A DNA stretch of 64,000 bases from Sanderia malayensis (taxonomy: Eukaryota; Cnidaria; Scyphozoa; Semaeostomeae; Pelagiidae), in NCBI GenBank assembly GCA_013076295.1, contig RQOL01000828.1:1984001-2048000 (forward strand), given 5' to 3'. Made by a program: the position numbers and the translations under genes. The notes under the pieces were generated by a model. It saw nothing but the letters and a program-made list of their open reading frames with translations, ran no database searches and was not told the DNA's origin. Positions 11,047 through 32,208 of this stretch are shown in pieces (within the stretch, counting starts at the first letter, position 1; the number at the start of each line of letters is the position of its first letter).

Positions 11047-14000
11047 ATGGAAGATTTTGCTCTCAGTAGCGGAGCAGCTAACCTTTCTGGGCTGCTAGAT
11101 AAATATTTGAACGAGTTGCCTTCGACAACAAAATCCGAAGATTCTATTTTGACTTTTTTAAAGCTGATGCTGGATCAAATTCCAAATGGAAACTTTCAAA
11201 AATGCTTATTAAAACTTGGTAAGTATACGTTTTTTTAACCTTTTTCGTTAAAAATATTTATGATATTTTCTTCTTTACTTCTCTTCATCTTCAAATTTCT
11301 TGTACTTGTATTCTTATAGAAGATGCCGTGGGCAGTGACAGATCATTCTTTATCATCAACGGTCTTTTGATTGTTTTTGATCACTTTTATGATGAAAAGT
11401 ATTATCAGCTTTGTCTCAAAATAGCACAAACTACTATGGAGTTGTATAATAGTACAATAAAGCAGCAAGATATCGGTGTCTTAGATCACTTTTCACCATT
11501 GATCTTTAAGGAGTCAATGTCTAAATTGAACACTGAAGTAATGCTAAGGCTGAGCTCCAGCTATTTACAAACTGACAAATGCAAGAAAAGCATCATATTA
11601 GCCCAAGAATGTTTCAAACAGGGCAAAGAAGGCAATGACAAAATTCTCCAGCTCAGATGTCTGGTTCTACTTGGAAATGCTTTCTGGAAAGAAAAATGCT
11701 TCAAAGAGGCACTGTTGCAAAATCATCTTTTGCTTCAAACTGGAAGGAGTTTAGATGTAGTTGAGGTTGAAGAATCACGTTGGAACAACCAACTTGAGTG
11801 TCAAGCACTCTGGAATTTATCTGCATGTTACAGCTCACTTGGAAGCATGGCCAGTGCCCTAAAATATGCAGAAGAATACTTGCAGGTCATTGAATACAGC
11901 AGTCAACAAAATATGACAAAGATTTATTCATACATTGGCAGTTTGCATTATGAACTCCAGGATTTTGATTCTGCTTTGACAAGCCATGAGGCCGAGATGG
12001 CCATTTGCAAGAAGTACAATGACAGAATAGGCATGGCTGCTGCTTATGGCAGTCTTGGCCTTATCTACTCTGCAACTGGCCAAATCCAGCTTGGAAATGA
12101 GTTTTTACTGCAAGAGATGAAAATGGCAAAGGCGCTCAAGCATTCTGATTTAGAGCTTAGTGGCATGCAGAAGTTTGCAATGGCAAGAATGAAAAGCGGT
12201 GACAAGGTGGCAGCTATTGATGCTTTTAAGAGTGTATACCAGCTCGCCAGGGAAGTTCATGATTGGAATAAGCAATGCTTGGCTTACATAAACATTGGCA
12301 AGCTGTACCAGCAACAAGGGACATTGAATTTTGCACGTCATTATCTGGAGCAAGGCATGAATCGTGCCAATGATTTGCACATAAAAAAGGAAGCAATTAA
12401 TGCAGAGATGCATTTAGCACAGGTTTTGAAAATACTTGGATACCAAGAGGATGCAAGGAGACACTTCAAGGAGGTCATCTTGTACTTAGAAAATACCTTA
12501 GATACTATCCATCGCTATGAGGTCATTCTTGATAGCAACATTGTGAGAGATTTGCAAAGCTGTTGTAAACATCTTCAAGAAGTCTTGATTAAGCTCAACT
12601 ACCTGGAGGATGCTTTGGAAATCGCAGAACTGCACCATTCAAGAATTCACGTGAACATAATGCTGAAGCGAAAGACAGTTTGCTCCAACGAAGTGGAACA
12701 AATTTTTAACGTCCCCAGAACATCACCTGAGATATTCGCAGCACTAAGAAGGCTGCCTTCGAACACTACAGTATTGTTTTACACAGTCACAACAACAGGA
12801 TATTTGTTGTGGATGCTTAAGCCACGCGAAGGTCTGAAGAAGTTCGTCAAATACGACAGTCTGCCTTCGCAGCCGATAGACAAGCTGGTAAGAGATTGCC
12901 TGAGATCTCTTGGTGTCAGCAAGAAAGGTGGAGCATGTTGCTACAAAACAGCATACCGAAAGAAACTCGCGCATCAATGGATGCCCAAGCACGTGTCCCG
13001 TAAGCCCTGTGGAAAATCAAGCACCACAGTAGGCTCAGAAAAGCCCCTCTTCACGACAACAGGCTTTGTAAAAGATGTCTCGACTTCCATAAACGAGGAG
13101 TCTTTCTCCCGAGAGTCGTCAACGTGTTTGCCGTGCATACAGAGCAAGGAAGAGAAAGCTAAAAGCATGGCTGACACATCTCATCCTACTTCTGAGGATA
13201 GAGAATTGAGTTCACTCTGCAAAGAGTCTCAAATTTCTAAAGACGGTGTGGTGTGTCAAGGTGAGAAATGTGACTTTGGATTTCAAGATGGTCTTGTTGC
13301 CAGATCGAAAGAAAAATGTATTCGCTCTTCTGAAACCGGCGAGAATCACAACGAGCTTGGCACATTTGCTGCTTCAGGTGGCAGCAGTGAATCGTACTCT
13401 CGTGTTTCAACGTGCACGGAGACAACACAGCAATCGCATAATGCTTTGCTGACACAATTGTTCAAAGTACTGCTTGGCAAAGTGGAGCATCTTTTACCAT
13501 CATCTTGTTGCGAAGGAAATGAATCGTTGATCGTTGTTCCCGACGGAATTCTCAACACGATGCCATTTCATTTATTAGTGGATAAATATGGCAATGCTCT
13601 TCATCAGAGATTCAATGTAACTGTGCTTCCTTGCTTGGCACTGTTGAATGCTTCTACTGCTTGTAATGATAATGATGAGGATGATGGTGATGATTGTGTT
13701 GATAGTGACACTAGAGGTGGACAGACTGATGATTTTTGTAAAACGAGTTTAGTCTTTGGCAACCCGTGCCTTCAGGAGGCCAGTTTGCGCAATGAAAATG
13801 GTGATGTGCTGTCGTGGCGGACTGAAGACATGGAAAGCGAAATGCAACTTGTTTCACGTATTCTCGGTTGTCATCGTTACTTTTCTGGCAAGATGGCGAC
13901 AAAAGAGGATTTCGTATACCGCCTATCCTCAGCTGATAATGACATAATTCACATTGCAACACATGGGTCCAACACCAAGGGGTGCTTGTTGTTTACACCC

Positions 14001-17000
14001 AATCCGCATCGCTACGAAGCTGTTGCAGAAAGGTCCTCGTATGTTTTTGACTTGGATGACCTTGCACAATTAACTCTCGGGGCAAAGCTTGTTGTTCTCA
14101 GCTCCTGCGAACAATGTCCTCACGGTGTGGCGGATTGTCGTGAGTTCCAGATGAATTTGGCGAATGGCTTCCTGTCCGTTGGAGCTGTGGCTGTCGTCAT
14201 GTTTCTTTACGCCATGCCTCACGATGCATTGAAAGTTATCATACACAAGTTATATCGTTTACTCGAAGAGGTAAGTGCACCATTTACACGTGAAGATTAA
14301 TGCTCTTAGATTTGTTTCTACTGAGGTTTTCATCTCTAAATTATATGTTTCTCTTCGTTATCTATACTATTTTGTATCTTATATTATGTCTCTATGTATC
14401 TTTATGTATACATTGAGACATAACATCACTTACAAATTAGTCTTTATGTATCTTTACTTTTGCTACAGGGCCACAGTGTCAGCCAGTCGTTGCAGATAAT
14501 CTACACTACCATGAGCAATTCTAAAGATCACAGACATCCTGGCTATTGGGGAGGCATCGTGCATGTTGGAAGGGATGCAAAGCTCGATATTCATTCGATG
14601 CGCAAAAATGAGTTGAAGAGGACAATCGATGAAGGAACGTCTTCGCTTCAGCTTGGTACTGTACCAGGAAGAAATGAGGAGAGAGGTACATCGCACATCC
14701 ATTCTTTCCATCCTGTTCCTCTTTCGTTGTCATTTCTTCCTCTGTCTTTTTTTATTATTCTTTCTCTCTTACTTTTTTTGTCTTCTGCTTCTCATCTTCT
14801 TCTTCCTCCCACTCTCAAACTTCTTCTTTGTTTTTTTAATCTTCTTCTTTGGGTCACATGCCAAGATCGATGAAAGCTTGTATATGCAATGTTTTTCTTG
14901 TTCTTCATTTCAGAATTAAAGATATTCCTTGATGCAAAGGATGTCCAGATGCACCTGGCAACTTTCTTGCAAATGAATGACAATCTAATTTATCTGGAAA
15001 CACTAAAAGATCTCGTAAGACAATATCTTCCTTACCAGCTCTAATGCTCTAAAATTCTAATTCAATATAGCTTAAATCTATAACTCAAATAATTTTTATC
15101 AATGTTCCAAAGTAATTTTCATATTTATGACCTTCTTCTTTATTTATATTATTACTGTTATTATTATTCATCATTTTCTTTATCATACAGCTAACAGTAT
15201 CAATAAAGGAAATCGAATCGTTTGGAAAATACCGGTCGATAAGCACGGGGAAAAAAGCCATGCCTACCGTTGCAATTAACCAAGACCTTATCAAGGCAAC
15301 TAATCTACGAAATTTCTTGATTAAACTTGGCTTTGAAGTTCAGAAGTCCATATTTGAAAACGACGTAACCTTGCTTATGCTTCCAGCATGGGATTTCGAT
15401 GGAATTCTGGACAATGTTTTGACACTTGTAACCTGTGCGCACGGTAAGGAGATGAGGCATTGTTTAAAAGCTTTTATATTACCACCAACTTTTTACTGAA
15501 TAAAATTTGACTAGTGAATTGAAGCGCATTGAATTCATGTTTTTTTTGTTTTCTTTTACAGAAATTTGCTCTATTTCTGCTAGTACTGCTTTCTGTCTGT
15601 CGCAGATCATGCTGGAACTTTCCAGAAAGTCTCTAGATACATTGCGAAGCATGGTAAGAAAGCCGATTTTCTTTTGTTTATTGGTTGTTAAAGACTACTG
15701 AAGTGTGCTGGCTAAGCAGCTTGTCAGCTTTCATATCGTACTTGTTGTGAAGAATTTCTACAATTGCTAATGCAGTTGGCGCAAATAGTATTAACTATTG
15801 TTTAACTGTAGTTAAACGTAGCTATATAGTTATATACGTTTAACTACAGTTAAACGTATATAACTATATTACGTTTGCTCTTGTCTCTTTAGCTTACTGT
15901 AGCAAGAATGAGTCCAGAATTGCCAATTCATTTGAGCGAGCCACGTTTTCAATACTTTTGGGCCACCACTAAAACAAAGCGTCTTCTGGAACATGTTGGC
16001 TTTTACGATATTGGCACAGACCTCTACTTGAACACGTCCAAATCATATAGCCGTATCCAAAATGCAATGCTTTGTCTCGTGGATACACTGATCACCTTGT
16101 ATAAGAAAAACAAGAACCTGGACGCAAATGAATACCAGAAATTACAACAATCTTGCAGTGAAAAGGTATTTATTTGAGATGCTTTTCTTTAAGGTTATTT
16201 GTCTTTTTTTTACTTGTTTCTATAGCGGGTTGTTTAAGTATGAATCTCTTTCTATTTTAGTTTAATTCGTTTATGCCTTGGTTTGCAATACGACCAACTG
16301 AACACAAGAACAGTGAAAAACAAAAAGTTGCTAAATCGTAAGCCATTTGTTTCATTTCTTTACAATGAATTTAGAGCTTATCAGTCGACTCGAGCTGCAT
16401 TTTTTGCTTACGCTGCTGCATATTTACATTGCTCTATAACTCTCTTGGTTATTGAATTTGCCTTTGCTCATGTTTCTATTAGGCTACACGCAATCATCAA
16501 ACAACTTCATTCACATAGCAATCATGCAAGACAGTGGCACGATGCGACCCTGCAATCCTGGGTAAGTTAGGCCAGTATGTCTGGTTCATTTGTGCAAGTT
16601 CAGTAATTTATTTTCATTGTAAAGCATCAAGAAGTAACACGAATCTTTTTAATTTTAGAAGTCAACGGAGAGCAATAAAATTTTTATCGGCCCAGATGCT
16701 GAGAAGCCTGAAACATGTGAGCGTTATTGCAATGGTACATTGAAAGTGAAAGTGAAGCCTGGTGGAACACCTTCGAGCTGCAGGCTCCCTGTCGTCGAGA
16801 AGCCAAAAGTCAGCAAGTTTCAATGTTACAAGCTCAGGGAAGAGTTGGAAAATATTTTCATTAATCGTACTCGAATTTTGCACAACAGAAAAAGATACGA
16901 GGTATGCAAATCTTATTCTAGCTAGAACAGAACCTCTATGTCAGTCAGAATGTTACATTTTCTATCAGTAACTATTAAAAGTATGCTTAATATCATTTTA

Positions 17001-17075
17001 TTCCATATTTTGATGGCTTTAATTTTATGACTTGTCTAAGATATCTTTGTACAGCTATTTTCGAGTTTGATGTAA
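11047..17075 (+). CDS. TPR-CHAT protease-like protein (TTC28-like architecture)
   Basis: Eleven exons join in phase: 11047-11218, 11320-14270, 14469-14685, 14914-15014, 15191-15443, 15562-15653, 15893-16165, 16261-16337, 16483-16561, 16659-16901 and 17055-17075. They encode 1492 aa. Residues about 60-520 are tetratricopeptide repeats (e.g. QALWNLSACYSSLGSMASAL, AAYGSLGLIYSATGQI, CLAYINIGKLYQQQGTLNFA). A low-complexity linker of about 200 residues follows. Residues about 790-1110 form a CHAT domain, a caspase/separase-like peptidase fold, with the expected catalytic pair: His939 in HIATHG and Cys987 in LSSCEQ. The HPGYWGGIVHVG block that closes the CHAT fold is in exon 3. The last ~380 residues, in eight small exons, form a C-terminal extension I do not recognise. 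Substrate unknown; the TPRs probably bind partners. An AATAAA overlaps the stop (17075-17080). Confidence 0.85.
15799..15875. repeat. Nested hairpin in a TPR-CHAT intron
   Basis: Repeats of GTTTAACTGTAGTTAAACG and its reverse complement, with TATATAGTTATATA between, form nested palindromes just upstream of exon 7. This could be a small foldback element. No coding content. Confidence 0.6.
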
Positions 17076-17219
17076 ATAAACAATGCGTATGAAGATTTTT
17101 GATGCGATGTTTTGTTTATGAGTTGAATTAAAGGAGTTGAAGGACAGAAAGAGACATCCGTAAAACAACAAGGTTGCTTCTTCCTTTGCAATTCGATACA
17201 AGAAAGAGAAAGCTAGCTA

Positions 17220-18903
17220 CTACACGTCCAGTCCGTTTCGAACTGCCACACTCATGCATAAAGTTAGTCCAACTAGTATTGAAAGTTTGAACCAAGGTCT
17301 CGTCTTTGAACGCCCAAATGCATCATGACATCCTTCGCCATCACCTTCACACATTTTCTAAAACAATACAACAATTAACACTGGAATAGATTATTGATTA
17401 GCAAAAATATTCATTTGAAGTCTTGCAATTGACGAGCAATACGTTATAATATGAAAGCAGCAATTTAGGCAATGTCTCCGGCTTCATTGGGAATGTCATT
17501 GGGTTGAAGAGCTCTGTTTGAAGTCCTAAGATTTGACTATACTCACACGTGGGGAGAGCAGGAATTTGTCTTGTCTTTCGTGCTTCTTGTTGTATTTTCC
17601 TGAAAGAAGCAAGAAGCCTTAATTTAATGCCGTCCATTTGTTTTTACCAGCAAGTCACAAGTGCAGATGGATATTTCAAATATTTGGGAGGTTCACCCCT
17701 AAATTTCCTAATTAATTTGTTTTTGCTTATATCTTGCATGAATATTGCCCCCCCCCCACTCACTTGCAATCGCCTCTTCGCGTAATTGGTTACCGATTAC
17801 CAGTTCATGAACTCTTGCCATCAGTCTTTCGTTTTCTCCTTTGACTTTAAGCAGTTCACTGAAAAATCAATCAGCTTAGTAACTAGGGAGTGCACAGAAC
17901 GTCAAACTCAAACCTTCTGAGCCTGGGAACCTGGACAACAGGCAGGCTGAAATTTGTGTTCGGCAGTCCATACACACAGAATAAGTGAAATGATCGACAG
18001 TGTCTTAATACGAGTAGGTAATTAAAATTTACACCTATTTTGGTCTTTAATTATCTCCTTCAAGCATTCGACTTTGTTGAGTAAAGTCTGGGTCACGTTG
18101 GTATAGCTTAAGAAAAAGAAAATGCATTAGCATAGCATGTAAGAACACAATTAATATTTCTAATTCTTAAGCAAATTAAACTACTCTCTTGTCGAAGCTC
18201 TTTTCATAATATTGTCAGTTAACTTGAGCAAATTTTAAGTTGCACCGGGTAATTTCCGCTGCAGTACAGTGAGAAGTTCAAACACATTGGGAAAGCGATT
18301 TTTGTTTGGTTATCTACTAGTTAGAAGCGCGAAGGCCCGAAAAAGCCAATAGAACTCTTAAATAACAAAAGAGCAGACAGATTACCTGTTCATTAATTCT
18401 GCTCCACCACGTGAGATGATGTCCATTTGCTCCTTCTTCAACTTATCTTCTAACAGAACAAGGTGCGGGGATTAAACCTCCTACATTAACTAAACATATG
18501 GCACACATACTGTAGAATTTTGCAATATTCCAAAGAGAAAGTATATAGAAGCTATTGATGAATGTGATGTCGTGGAGTCAAAGGTTTTCAGATAAAACAA
18601 TAAAATTCGATTATTCCTTTTGTTCTCTATATCTCAAAAACACAACTTCTCTATTCTTTTCAATTTCATACTTCAACTCCTGCCTTTGTGCAGGCAGTAA
18701 TAATGTAAAATTGTTGAAATGTTGGGGGAACAACAAATCAAAAACAATTTCACCATATCCCTTCAAAAAAAATTTCCTGCCAGAAAGTTTTGCTTGCCTC
18801 AGAAAAGAGAGATTTTATTCTCCGTCTTACCTTGTTGCATTACATTCATGTTCTCTTCAAATATAATCTCGCCACAATGCAAATGTTTTTGGTAGGTCGT
18901 CAT
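17220..18903 (-). CDS. Small tail-anchored coiled-coil protein, unrecognised family
   Basis: Six small exons on the minus strand join in phase: 18831-18903, 18386-18449, 18035-18106, 17801-17858, 17549-17599 and 17220-17357. They encode 151 aa. The protein begins MTTYQKHLHCGE and is helical and charged in the middle (EDKLKKEQMDII, TQTLLNKVECLKEIIKDQN, LLKVKGENERLMARVHEL), as in a coiled coil. A polar Cys/Ser linker follows. It ends in one hydrophobic segment (FKLSILVGLTLCMSVAV) with only six residues after it. No signal peptide is seen, so it looks tail-anchored, with the coiled coil facing the cytosol at the ER, mitochondrial outer or nuclear membrane. I do not recognise the family. The exon 5 donor (CAC|GTGTGAG) is non-optimal; a donor 2 nt downstream would break the frame. 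The gene is tail-to-tail with TPR-CHAT and head-to-head with the RING gene. Confidence 0.62.
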
Positions 18904-19385
18904 TTTTACTATGTCCTTATCTACACTTACTACGAAACTAAAGTAAATTAAATCAGCTGTCTATTTTAACAGATTTTGCAAAATTATCAATAGTTATGCT
19001 CGAACAAAAATGCAATAATTATTGTTTATTCATTGATGACGTCAAAGCGACAGCAACAACAACAACCAAAACAATTCTCAGAAATGTTGCACCACGAGGA
19101 AGAAATATCACTGCCAACTGCCTGCCAAGACTATTGCAACACATGAGGTAAGCGTTGTTAGATGTTTATTTTATTACATATGCTTTTTCTTTTTTTATCA
19201 TCTGGGAAGTTAGTTCGTTTGACTGGGCATAGGCCTTATTAACAGAGAGATTGTCGAGAGCGGGTTTATTTCATCAGAGGCTTAGGCTAGCTAGGCCCAA
19301 ACAACAACGGTCTCAAAGCTGTTATCAGAAGAAAATAAGTGCTACTAGAATCGAGGTTAAGCTGTGATTTTGTACTGTTTCTGTG
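18904..19385. promoter_or_regulatory. Divergent promoter region
   Basis: The 482-bp interval between the start of the tail-anchored coiled-coil gene (-) and the RING gene (+). Its position implies a shared bidirectional promoter. It contains a (CAA)n-like stretch near 19050 but no motif I can assign to a factor. Confidence 0.45.
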
Positions 19386-20429
19386 ATGGAGCCTATTACA
19401 TTTGACGAACAGTATCTGAAAGTATGTAAACCTGACGAAATGGCATTTGATCGAAGGCTATGCGGCTTGTTCGACAGCAGAACACTAAAATACATCGACA
19501 ACAACAACAGCGCAAATGATGATGAGAAGACGTGTAAAATCAAAAATAAAAAGAGCACATCGTCTGCAAGAGGCCATGAACAAGAAATTAAAGAAATGCT
19601 TCTAGACTCATTCAGGTTCAGTTATGAGGAAGAGCAAAGCGACAGTTTTAATGCTGTGGGCGGGAGGAAATATACCGCTGATGGTGACAGTGTGGAGGAG
19701 CATTGCGAACAGTACGAGGAGGAAAATTCAGAGGCGGACGATGATTATGATTATGATCGCTTTGGAAGCTATTTTGAGCAAGAATTGAGTGAAGTAACAA
19801 TGCAGAGACGTTGTAAGAAACGTTCTAAAGCAAGGCTGATAAAGAAATGCCCCAGTGGGCTTTTAGAGAGGTCAAAAGCACACAAAGGCTCTACTCCGGC
19901 GAGGAGAAGAAAGAGGAAAAGGGTGGAATTATCGAAGCTTCATTACGAAAGAGTGAAAAATAATATCCAGCTGGGGTTGGCTGGAAATGGTTTGTACAGA
20001 GCAGTCAATGTCAGCTCTAACAGTTGCAGCCTCCAGAAGACAGGCACAAAGCATGCATTACTGTCAAACTCGTATTTGAAAAAAGGCAATGCAATGAATG
20101 GATTAGCAGCCGACGTTTTGCAAATGCAATACAGAGAACTAACACCGAATGACTACGAGTTACTTTTATCCTTAGACAACTCAATTCCAAAGAAAACGCT
20201 GTCATACCAATCCCTACAACTTATACCAAAGAAGAAAATTATAATTAAGGATATTGAGACAGACGCAGTAGGTTGTTGTTGCATCTGTTTGCAGTCGCTG
20301 GACACAGATGACAGTTTTGTGAAGAAATTGCCAAAATGTGGTCACATTTTTCATGCCACCTGCATCGATACTTGGCTGAAAGCATATTCAAATGTATGCC
20401 CGTTAGATTCAGTGATTGTGTCCAGCTAA
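19386..20429 (+). CDS. RING-H2 finger protein, probable E3 ubiquitin ligase
   Basis: A single open exon of 347 aa from ATG 19386 to TAA. The N-terminal ~290 residues are acidic and then basic low-complexity sequence (EEENSEADDDYDYDRF; ARRRKRKRVE), probably disordered with a nuclear-type basic cluster. The last ~50 residues are a RING-H2 domain: CCICLQSLDTDD, then CGHIFHATCIDTWL, then CPLD. The last zinc ligand is Asp instead of Cys (CPLD), as in RBX1-type RINGs. RING-H2 proteins usually recruit E2 enzymes for ubiquitin transfer; no substrate-binding domain is recognisable. The protein ends about ten residues after the RING. It could have spliced 5' UTR exons in the divergent promoter region. 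Confidence 0.8.
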   Translation: MEPITFDEQYLKVCKPDEMAFDRRLCGLFDSRTLKYIDNNNSANDDEKTCKIKNKKSTSSARGHEQEIKEMLLDSFRFSYEEEQSDSFNAVGGRKYTADGDSVEEHCEQYEEENSEADDDYDYDRFGSYFEQELSEVTMQRRCKKRSKARLIKKCPSGLLERSKAHKGSTPARRRKRKRVELSKLHYERVKNNIQLGLAGNGLYRAVNVSSNSCSLQKTGTKHALLSNSYLKKGNAMNGLAADVLQMQYRELTPNDYELLLSLDNSIPKKTLSYQSLQLIPKKKIIIKDIETDAVGCCCICLQSLDTDDSFVKKLPKCGHIFHATCIDTWLKAYSNVCPLDSVIVSS

Positions 20430-20594
20430 CTCTCCACGAATATACTACTTTTCTATCTAGATATCATTAAACTGCTTAATGATTATGTATAAGTTTGTTC
20501 CTTATTGATTGAGTGTTTCTGGATAATTTAGATTTTTCTGCAAAACGTCATTCCAACGATGGATGCTTTAGCGTTGTATGTTGACCATTGTTGT

Positions 20595-21530
20595 TCAGTT
20601 GTTGCTCTTGATGTTGTTGTTTGTGAACGGCTGTTGTTTTCTTCGACTAAGTGTGCTCTTCACGGCCTGGCGAATCTCACCGACTCGGTAGAAATAGATA
20701 AATGGGTTGAGTGCGCTGCTACAGAAAACCAGCAATGCTGTCCAGCGTTTCAAGTGAAACATCCACTCCGTATTGTTGCAATTAAAGCAACTTGCTACCA
20801 CGCTGCTCACGAATCTGGGCGTGTTGCACAACATGAAGCAGACGACGATATAGCGTGTGGTTGTGGCTAGTTTCTTCTCTCTGGCTTTTAACAACGTGCT
20901 TATTTTCTGCGCGTTCAACTGCGAAATAACTTGGTTGTTTTTCTTTGTCATAACGTAGATGATCGTGTTGAAGGTCACTATTGCCACGACCATGAAGACG
21001 ATAAAGACGGCCACCGTGCGGCTGAAGTCGTCGTACTCTATTTTCCCGAATCCGAACGAGCCAAGAAGGCTGGCAATGAACGTGTAGCCGCAAAATATGA
21101 ACGCCGCGTACTTGCGTGTCAGGCTCTGCGTGCGATACCTAATAGGGTAGGCCACTGCCAGCATTCTGTCCACACTGATCATCATTACAATGAATGTTGA
21201 GCAGCCTGCGAGAAGATAGGACGCATAAAAGTAGGATTTCTTCAAACCACAACTGTTCCGGTTCATAATTTGCTTTACTTGAACAATGATCTTCAGGGCT
21301 TGAACGCCACTCCCAACCAACAGATCAGACACTACCATACATGTAAACAGTATAACTGAACCAACTTGAAGGCCAGTCGGCCGCTTGATCAGAGTGACCA
21401 ATAAAAGGGTATTCGCAAGCGTCGCTATGCAAAGGATCCAAACACTGCCACAAGCTGTTCCAATTGTTGTGATTACTTCTCTCATTGATAGTTCTTTCAT
21501 TTCGCAGATATTAAAATCTGAGCCTGCCAT
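20595..21530 (-). CDS. Class A (rhodopsin-like) GPCR, orphan
   Basis: An intronless 311-aa protein with seven hydrophobic segments. TM1 contains ATLANTLLLVTLI (GN-type Asn). TM2 contains VVSDLLVGSG. TM3 ends with MMISVDRMLAVAYPIRYR, a DRY variant (DRM). TM6 is FMLCNTPRFV, a degenerate CWxP region that keeps Pro. TM7 contains SSALNPFIYFYR, an NPxxY variant. The N-terminus is short with no signal peptide. The C-terminus is basic and then Asn/Gln-rich. Such divergent, intronless class A receptors are expanded in cnidarians; the ligand cannot be predicted. It is convergent with the RING gene (165 bp apart), and a second member of the same general type is at 25833-26801. Confidence 0.88.
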   Translation of the reverse strand: MAGSDFNICEMKELSMREVITTIGTACGSVWILCIATLANTLLLVTLIKRPTGLQVGSVILFTCMVVSDLLVGSGVQALKIIVQVKQIMNRNSCGLKKSYFYASYLLAGCSTFIVMMISVDRMLAVAYPIRYRTQSLTRKYAAFIFCGYTFIASLLGSFGFGKIEYDDFSRTVAVFIVFMVVAIVTFNTIIYVMTKKNNQVISQLNAQKISTLLKAREKKLATTTRYIVVCFMLCNTPRFVSSVVASCFNCNNTEWMFHLKRWTALLVFCSSALNPFIYFYRVGEIRQAVKSTLSRRKQQPFTNNNIKSNN

Positions 21531-22586
21531 TGTGAAATTATATATTGTATGTAATGTATATACACATATATGTTTTGTGCGTTGTTATCTATATCTGATT
21601 GAAGCAAGTTTCTTTCATCTGCTCGGCAAGTGCAACCTTGCTTTGGTTTAATATAGGATGTCCGGATGATAAGTCAATTTTCTCCACCTGCTGTTATTAC
21701 ACAAGTGATGCGGTATTTATGAGAATTCACATTAACGTTTGACAATAGGAACCATCTATGCGGAGAGTAAAAAACAGGCTTACATGGTCCGAATTATCCC
21801 GTTTTGCTTTGTGCTTTGCTAACGTTTGACTTTATTTATTTTCAGATTCAGGATTTGAGCGACAATTCCAACTATAATTCCGTTGCCTAAAATTAATCCT
21901 CAGCTAGAAGATATGCATAAACACAGAAATAGAGATATGGTATGAGAACGAAACACCTGATGATTGTCAAAACCTGAAACTTGCAGTTGTGTTTTCACTC
22001 TTTTGTACAGTTGTTATAGCTTCACAAGTTGAGCACTATGAAATGAATAAGCATTTTATGAAATATGAAATATAGATATAGAATATAAAAACAGATATCC
22101 CATCAATAAGCTAAACAGAATGCTCTAGGTCTGAGTTAGGTCAAAATATAATTTAAGAAGTGTGAGGCGGCAGGAAAAGGTGGGTAGTAGCTAGTATGAT
22201 GGAGCTACAGGTGGAAGTAACTGACCTCTAGTAACTGCGAGCATCTCCCATTTGGTCTTGAAGAAACCTTGCTGTCTTCCAATTCTTAATTGTTGTTCCA
22301 GAAATTTGACAATTCCAAATTTAGTTCGTGTTATTAAAGTTTGTTCAACTTTTAATAATACTGCCAAGCAAAAAAAATATTGCCAACAGCTGCTGCTGTT
22401 AATAATATTGACAAAATAAATTGTATTGCAAATATGACGTTTCACTCTGTACGCAGGATTTTCCTCCATCGCGGCGCGGCAATCGCGGGCAATAACAACA
22501 ACAACATCAGAATTGGAGCATGTGTGTTCTTTCTTGTCTGGGCTGGCTGGGACAGTGAGAAAACCTACATACCAGAAAAATAAAAT
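21531..22586. other. Intergenic, divergent GPCR / CIAO1
   Basis: An AT-rich interval of about 1 kb between the GPCR (-) and CIAO1 (+). It must hold both promoters. No exon or repeat is recognised. Confidence 0.5.
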
Positions 22587-31736
<9,150 letters not shown>

Positions 31737-31938
31737 CCATGAATAAAATGTACCATTTAAGTTTGAAGTATATATATAGATTAATTTGTAACTCCATGAA
31801 ATGTTTGCAAAAATTAACTGATTACTCTTCCAAGAAAGAGTTGTAAGAGGTACGGGAGGGACAAAGTGAAATGAACCTCGAAAGATGTTAACAAAAGGTG
31901 TTAAAATGTTGCATGGGGACTTATTTTTGTCAGACATA

Positions 31939-32208
31939 CCGTAGATTCTCGAATAAGACCCCACCTCCTAATAAGCACCCCACCCCCAACCCTAAGTAAG
32001 CCATAATCATTTGCAAAGATATTGAGCACATGCATCAAGACATTTTAGTTTTGTAGTGAATGTGTCTCAAATAGCAGCAAGTTTAATCTAATAATTTTAT
32101 TGATTTGCTGTATACTATAGTTTTAAAAAACTTTTTATTAAATAAAAATCTAGTTAGACTTTCGTTTTTGCCCGTAAGCCGCCGAGGGCTTATTTGAGGA
32201 ATTTACGG
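31939..32208. mobile_element. Inverted-repeat element in intergenic DNA
   Basis: Ends CCGTAGATTCTCGAATAAG (31939) and CTTATTTGAGGAATTTACGG (ending 32208) are imperfect inverted repeats of about 20 bp around about 230 bp of non-coding, CCCCACC-containing sequence. It is MITE-like and lies downstream of CIAO1. The CIAO1-SURF4 gap is otherwise featureless. Confidence 0.6.

Noticed and set aside
14629..14919. Phe/Leu/Ser-rich frame in a TPR-CHAT intron
   Set aside because: Polypyrimidine intron sequence before exon 4; not hydrophobic in a membrane-protein-like pattern.
20782..21200. Frames on both strands within the first GPCR
   Set aside because: Alternative-frame shadows of the receptor, rich in His/Arg/Asp, with no domain.
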